Source: an uncultured Porphyromonadaceae bacterium (GTDB lineage Bacteria; Bacteroidota; Bacteroidia; Bacteroidales; Muribaculaceae). Taken from it: a stretch of 7,655 nt of DNA. Position numbers and translations under genes: made by a program. The notes beneath the pieces are model-generated. The model made no database searches, was not told the DNA's origin, and was given only the letters and a program-made list of their open reading frames with translations. Below are positions 6,801 to 7,655 of the stretch, piece after piece. The DNA lies in NCBI GenBank assembly GCA_947177605.1, contig CAMWUX010000052.1, positions 1-7,655 on the forward strand, read 5' to 3'. Every line of letters begins with the position of its first letter. Position 1 is the stretch's first letter.

Positions 6801-7373
6801 GAGATCAGCGAAAATGTGTTCGACGAATATTCGGGCGATCTCTATCTTCAGGGCAATTCGCAGGGCTACGCTACGGCAACATGCTGGAGCTCATTTCAAT
6901 ACCGTCAGCCCATGGTGGATGCTACGGATCTTACGATGAATACACCGCTCATCGCCGGACGCGCAGGTGACACGTTTCAGCTCACGGCCGCTATGGCTCC
7001 CGCCAATGCCACTCTGCAGAAAGTATTCTGGCGGTCGACACATCCCGAAATCGCATCGGTAGATCAGAATGGTGTGGTGACGCTACATGTGGATTCACCC
7101 GAATTCCGGACTATGGCCGCCGCTGATGCTGGTGTGTGCAAGATCGTGGCCGAGACCCTGTATGCCAACGGTCCTGTAGCGGAAGCGGTGGTAAGCGCTG
7201 ATGTGGCGGCAGTATCTTTGACTGAGGCCGACGAGAATAAGAATATCGACTACTCTCGGCCCTACGATGTATATACGATGCAAGGTATATGGCTCGGTAC
7301 GTCGGTTGATGACGTGCCCTCCGGCTTCTACCTTCTTCGTCAGGGCTCAAAGGTTGTCCGAATACTGAAGTGA
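3831..7373 (+). CDS. Large secreted BspA-like leucine-rich-repeat protein with Ig-like domain and C-terminal sorting-like tail
   Basis: A 1180-residue protein predicted to be exported and surface-associated or secreted. Order: signal peptide (1 to about 21), LRR unit 1 (about 22-617), LRR unit 2 (about 620-1029), a Big_2-type Ig-like domain (about 1030-1128), a short linker, then a C-terminal tail (about 1141-1180). The LRRs are the BspA/LRR_5 type, about 23 residues each, consensus IPxSVTxIGxxAFxGCTGLTSV; I count about 27. Five 38-residue insert modules interrupt them. Each unit begins with a non-repeat header and ends with a cap rich in aromatic and Pro residues. BspA-like proteins in oral and gut Bacteroidetes bind host matrix proteins or mediate co-aggregation; a ligand cannot be inferred here. 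The ATG at 3831 is supported by the signal peptide and the upstream promoter. The frame is intact. It is monocistronic as far as visible. Confidence 0.93.
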   Translation: MKRYLLLLLGALIVMPCVARSFTYDYEGQTLAYDIISTGSRTCRVKAGMENPLSGVVTTGNNVSGNVVIPSTASDGTTEYTVVGIGDYAFYECAGLTSVSIPETLTSVGVGAFQGCSGLTKAEFASLEALCAMEFTYVNSNPLSLAHHLYIGGAEVTSLDIPESVDMIGDYIFYGCNQVTSITLPSSLVMIGEYAFAGCSKVTSVSLPASLAYVGMAAFQDCSGLTRAEFESLESLCGIEFAYLYSNPLNLAHHLYIGGKEITSAVIPAGVNKIGAYAFYGCDPLTSVSIPASVTEIGDGAFNCPNLIRAEFADVESICAMDFGDVYSNPMYTARRLYVGGSEVTDLVIPESVTSISYCAFVNCTGIKSVTFSSGLTDINWRAFEGCTGLTSVVIPNSVTLMGSSVFSGCTNLRSVTLPNALTTIGSGAFTDCSSLASITIPESVTDIGSGAFQGCTGLEWADFSSVEHMCNMRFYTYASNPLAYAKDLHINGELVTDLVIPSTVENITENSFYGCDGIQSLTISGSVLSIGRSAFAECVGLTQISIPASVTTIYANAFNGCTGLIRINVYGPTPDVSPIAFDDVTYNRAALYIPENSLEEYLMTNWAMFRRIYVGKVATKTLTDGVFRYRVLENPDHIEALLIQGNYSALTEVNIPASFVDDDPENLFEYTLTGIGASAFEGCTELTSVTFSPESQINIIAAKAFSGCSGIMGSIDIPNSVSSIGASAFDGCSSITAVSIGNSVTSIGEYAFRGCNSLVKAEFPSLEALCAISFGDTNANPLSCAGHLYVGGEEVIDLVVPNSITAIGDATFTGCTALRSVTIPESVTIIGANAFYYSHGFKSLSLPNTLEEIGYKAFDACRGLTEVTIPNSVTTLGAAAFTGCTGLHKVTIGHSITSISKNAFDNCTSLTDVVMPPTVTEIGDYAFWGCTGMSEIVLPPSVESIGMCAFYECMNLVKVVMGSRVSSIGDMAFAGVPVANLYITAQNPPEISENVFDEYSGDLYLQGNSQGYATATCWSSFQYRQPMVDATDLTMNTPLIAGRAGDTFQLTAAMAPANATLQKVFWRSTHPEIASVDQNGVVTLHVDSPEFRTMAAADAGVCKIVAETLYANGPVAEAVVSADVAAVSLTEADENKNIDYSRPYDVYTMQGIWLGTSVDDVPSGFYLLRQGSKVVRILK
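3894..5681 (+). repeat. LRR unit 1: header, 15 LRR_5 repeats, four insert modules, cap
   Basis: Residues 22-617. The header (about 22-80, beginning FTYDYEGQTLAYDI) runs into the first partial repeat TVVGIGDYAFYEC. Repeats then come in blocks of 2, 3, 2, 5 and 3, separated by four 38-residue modules. The repeat at residues 288-309 lacks one residue at the conserved Gly-Cys (GAF-NCPNL instead of AFxGCxxL). The array ends in a cap at about 568-617, with YGPTPDVSP, ALYIPENSLEEYL and WAMFRRI, of the kind that closes BspA-type arrays. Confidence 0.85.
4194..6227 (+). repeat. Five dispersed 38-residue insert modules within the LRR arrays
   Basis: Copies lie at 4194-4307 (residues 122-159), 4512-4625 (228-265), 4758-4871 (310-347), 5214-5327 (462-499) and 6114-6227 (762-799). 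All are exactly 38 residues long. The shared pattern is A-[ED]-F-x-[SD]-[LV]-E-x-[LIM]-C-x-[MI]-x-F, then [SA]-N-P-[LM], then L-[YH]-[IV]-[GN]-G-x-x-[VI]-x-x. Each follows directly on a complete LRR and leads into a 22-residue repeat, so it acts as an in-phase insertion between repeats. Copies 1 and 2 are close at the DNA level, sharing CTGGCACACCA(T/C)TTATATA. Confidence 0.9.
5688..6917 (+). repeat. LRR unit 2: second header, 12 LRR_5 repeats, one insert module, cap
   Basis: Residues about 620-1029. A new header (KTLTDGVFRYRVLENPDHIE and onwards, to about 671) echoes the N-terminal one, including the closing pattern YTLTGIGASAFEGC. Four repeats precede the single insert module and eight follow. 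One repeat (690-715) is three residues longer than usual. The cap at about 982-1029 (LYITAQNPPEISENVF, then SGDLYLQGN and CWSSFQY) parallels the first cap. Confidence 0.85.
6918..7214 (+). other. Bacterial Ig-like (Big_2-type) domain of the LRR protein
   Basis: Residues about 1030-1128. The pattern TLxxxxG-D-xFQLTA-x-x-x-PANAT, then VFWRSTHPEIASVDQNGVVTL, is characteristic of bacterial Ig-like group 2 domains (PxNAT, W-S-S/T-x-x-x-x-IASVDxNGxVT). Such domains act as stalks or adhesion modules in surface proteins. The second half (AAADAGVCKIVAETLYANG) keeps the usual ending with alternating strands. Confidence 0.8.
7251..7370 (+). other. C-terminal tail resembling a T9SS-type sorting domain
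   Basis: Residues 1141-1180. The pattern VYTMQGIWLG, then VPSGFYLLRQGSKVVRILK, resembles the end of Bacteroidetes type IX C-terminal targeting domains (V-Y-[ND]-x-x-G, then [LV]-x-x-G-[IVF]-Y-[IVL], then a hydrophobic G-x-K-V-x-[KR] end). Only the last part is well matched, so this may be a degenerate or alternative version. Whether the host has a type IX system cannot be judged from this window. Confidence 0.6.
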
Positions 7374-7655
7374 TTCCCGGATTGATTGAGGGAGGTGGTC
7401 TTGCTGAGTGGTGCGGGGTGTGGTGTGAGTATGGGATTCGTATGAGTGATGCCTCTGTGAGGGCGTCGGTGGCTGATATGAAAATTGGCGTTGCAATGTA
7501 GGTGTAGGATTTACTGTCGTGTATTTATGGAGCGGTAAAGAAAGGGCATCATTCGGGCGGTTGATGCGTGTGGGTCAGTGTGTTGCCGGAAATAATTATT
7601 TTATTACTGTCCGCTAAACCATAATAATGTGAGTCCAACTTCTTGAAAAGCAGAA
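7374..7655. other. Gene-free region after the LRR gene; strongly G-over-C skewed
   Basis: No coding region was recognised in these 282 bases. In 7381-7480 I count 45 G and only 10 C on the plus strand. The only hairpin near the LRR stop (around 7451-7468, TGCCTC/GAGGGCG) has a bulge and no U-run, so no intrinsic terminator is apparent. From about 7590 the composition changes abruptly to A/T-rich. Confidence 0.6.

Noticed and set aside
7580..7612. Possible rightward promoter with GTTG, 19 bases, then TACTGTCC
   Set aside because: The -7 element matches only the TA of TAnnTTTG plus one T, and no gene start is visible before the window ends.

Overview
The window looks like chromosomal DNA from an anaerobic Bacteroidales bacterium, possibly Muribaculaceae or a relative. 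Three lines of evidence point there. Recognisable promoters are of the Bacteroidetes type (-33 TTG/TTTG, about 19-20 bases, then -7 TAnnTTTG) and start codons lack clear Shine-Dalgarno sequences. A four-subunit type 2-oxoacid:ferredoxin oxidoreductase operon sits next to a rubredoxin gene, which fits anaerobic metabolism. A very large BspA-like leucine-rich-repeat (LRR) secreted protein carries a Bacteroidetes-style C-terminal tail. The taxonomic call is inference.

Layout. From 1 to 1898, on the minus strand, lies an operon reading leftwards: a small two-cluster [4Fe-4S] ferredoxin subunit, the alpha subunit (VorB-like), then the TPP-binding beta subunit, which runs off the left edge. The genes are packed with 1-base and 6-base gaps. 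A good promoter lies just upstream at 1928-1957. The expected gamma subunit would lie beyond the left edge. From 2018 to 3337 (minus) is a DEAD-box RNA helicase with a C-terminal DbpA-type RNA-binding domain, probably acting in ribosome assembly. From 3440 to 3607 (minus) is a 55-residue rubredoxin; its intrinsic terminator (3370-3418) abuts and partly overlaps the helicase promoter. A 223-base divergent intergenic region (3608-3830) separates it from the rightward gene and holds that gene's promoter (3728-3758).

From 3831 to 7373 (plus) is a 1180-residue secreted BspA-like protein. It has a signal peptide, two consecutive header/LRR-array/cap units with about 27 LRR_5 repeats in total, five 38-residue insert modules, a bacterial Ig-like (Big_2-type) domain and a C-terminal sorting-like tail. 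From 7374 to 7655 there is no gene; the first part is extremely G-rich and C-poor on the plus strand.

How the genes relate. The oxidoreductase subunits form one enzyme that interconverts branched-chain or related 2-oxoacids and acyl-CoA with ferredoxin. Rubredoxin is another small iron electron carrier but is transcribed separately. The helicase is a housekeeping RNA gene and the LRR protein is probably an envelope or secreted interaction protein. I see no strong evidence of a novel multi-gene system. The most unusual content is the modular internal architecture of the LRR protein and the compact terminator/promoter junction.
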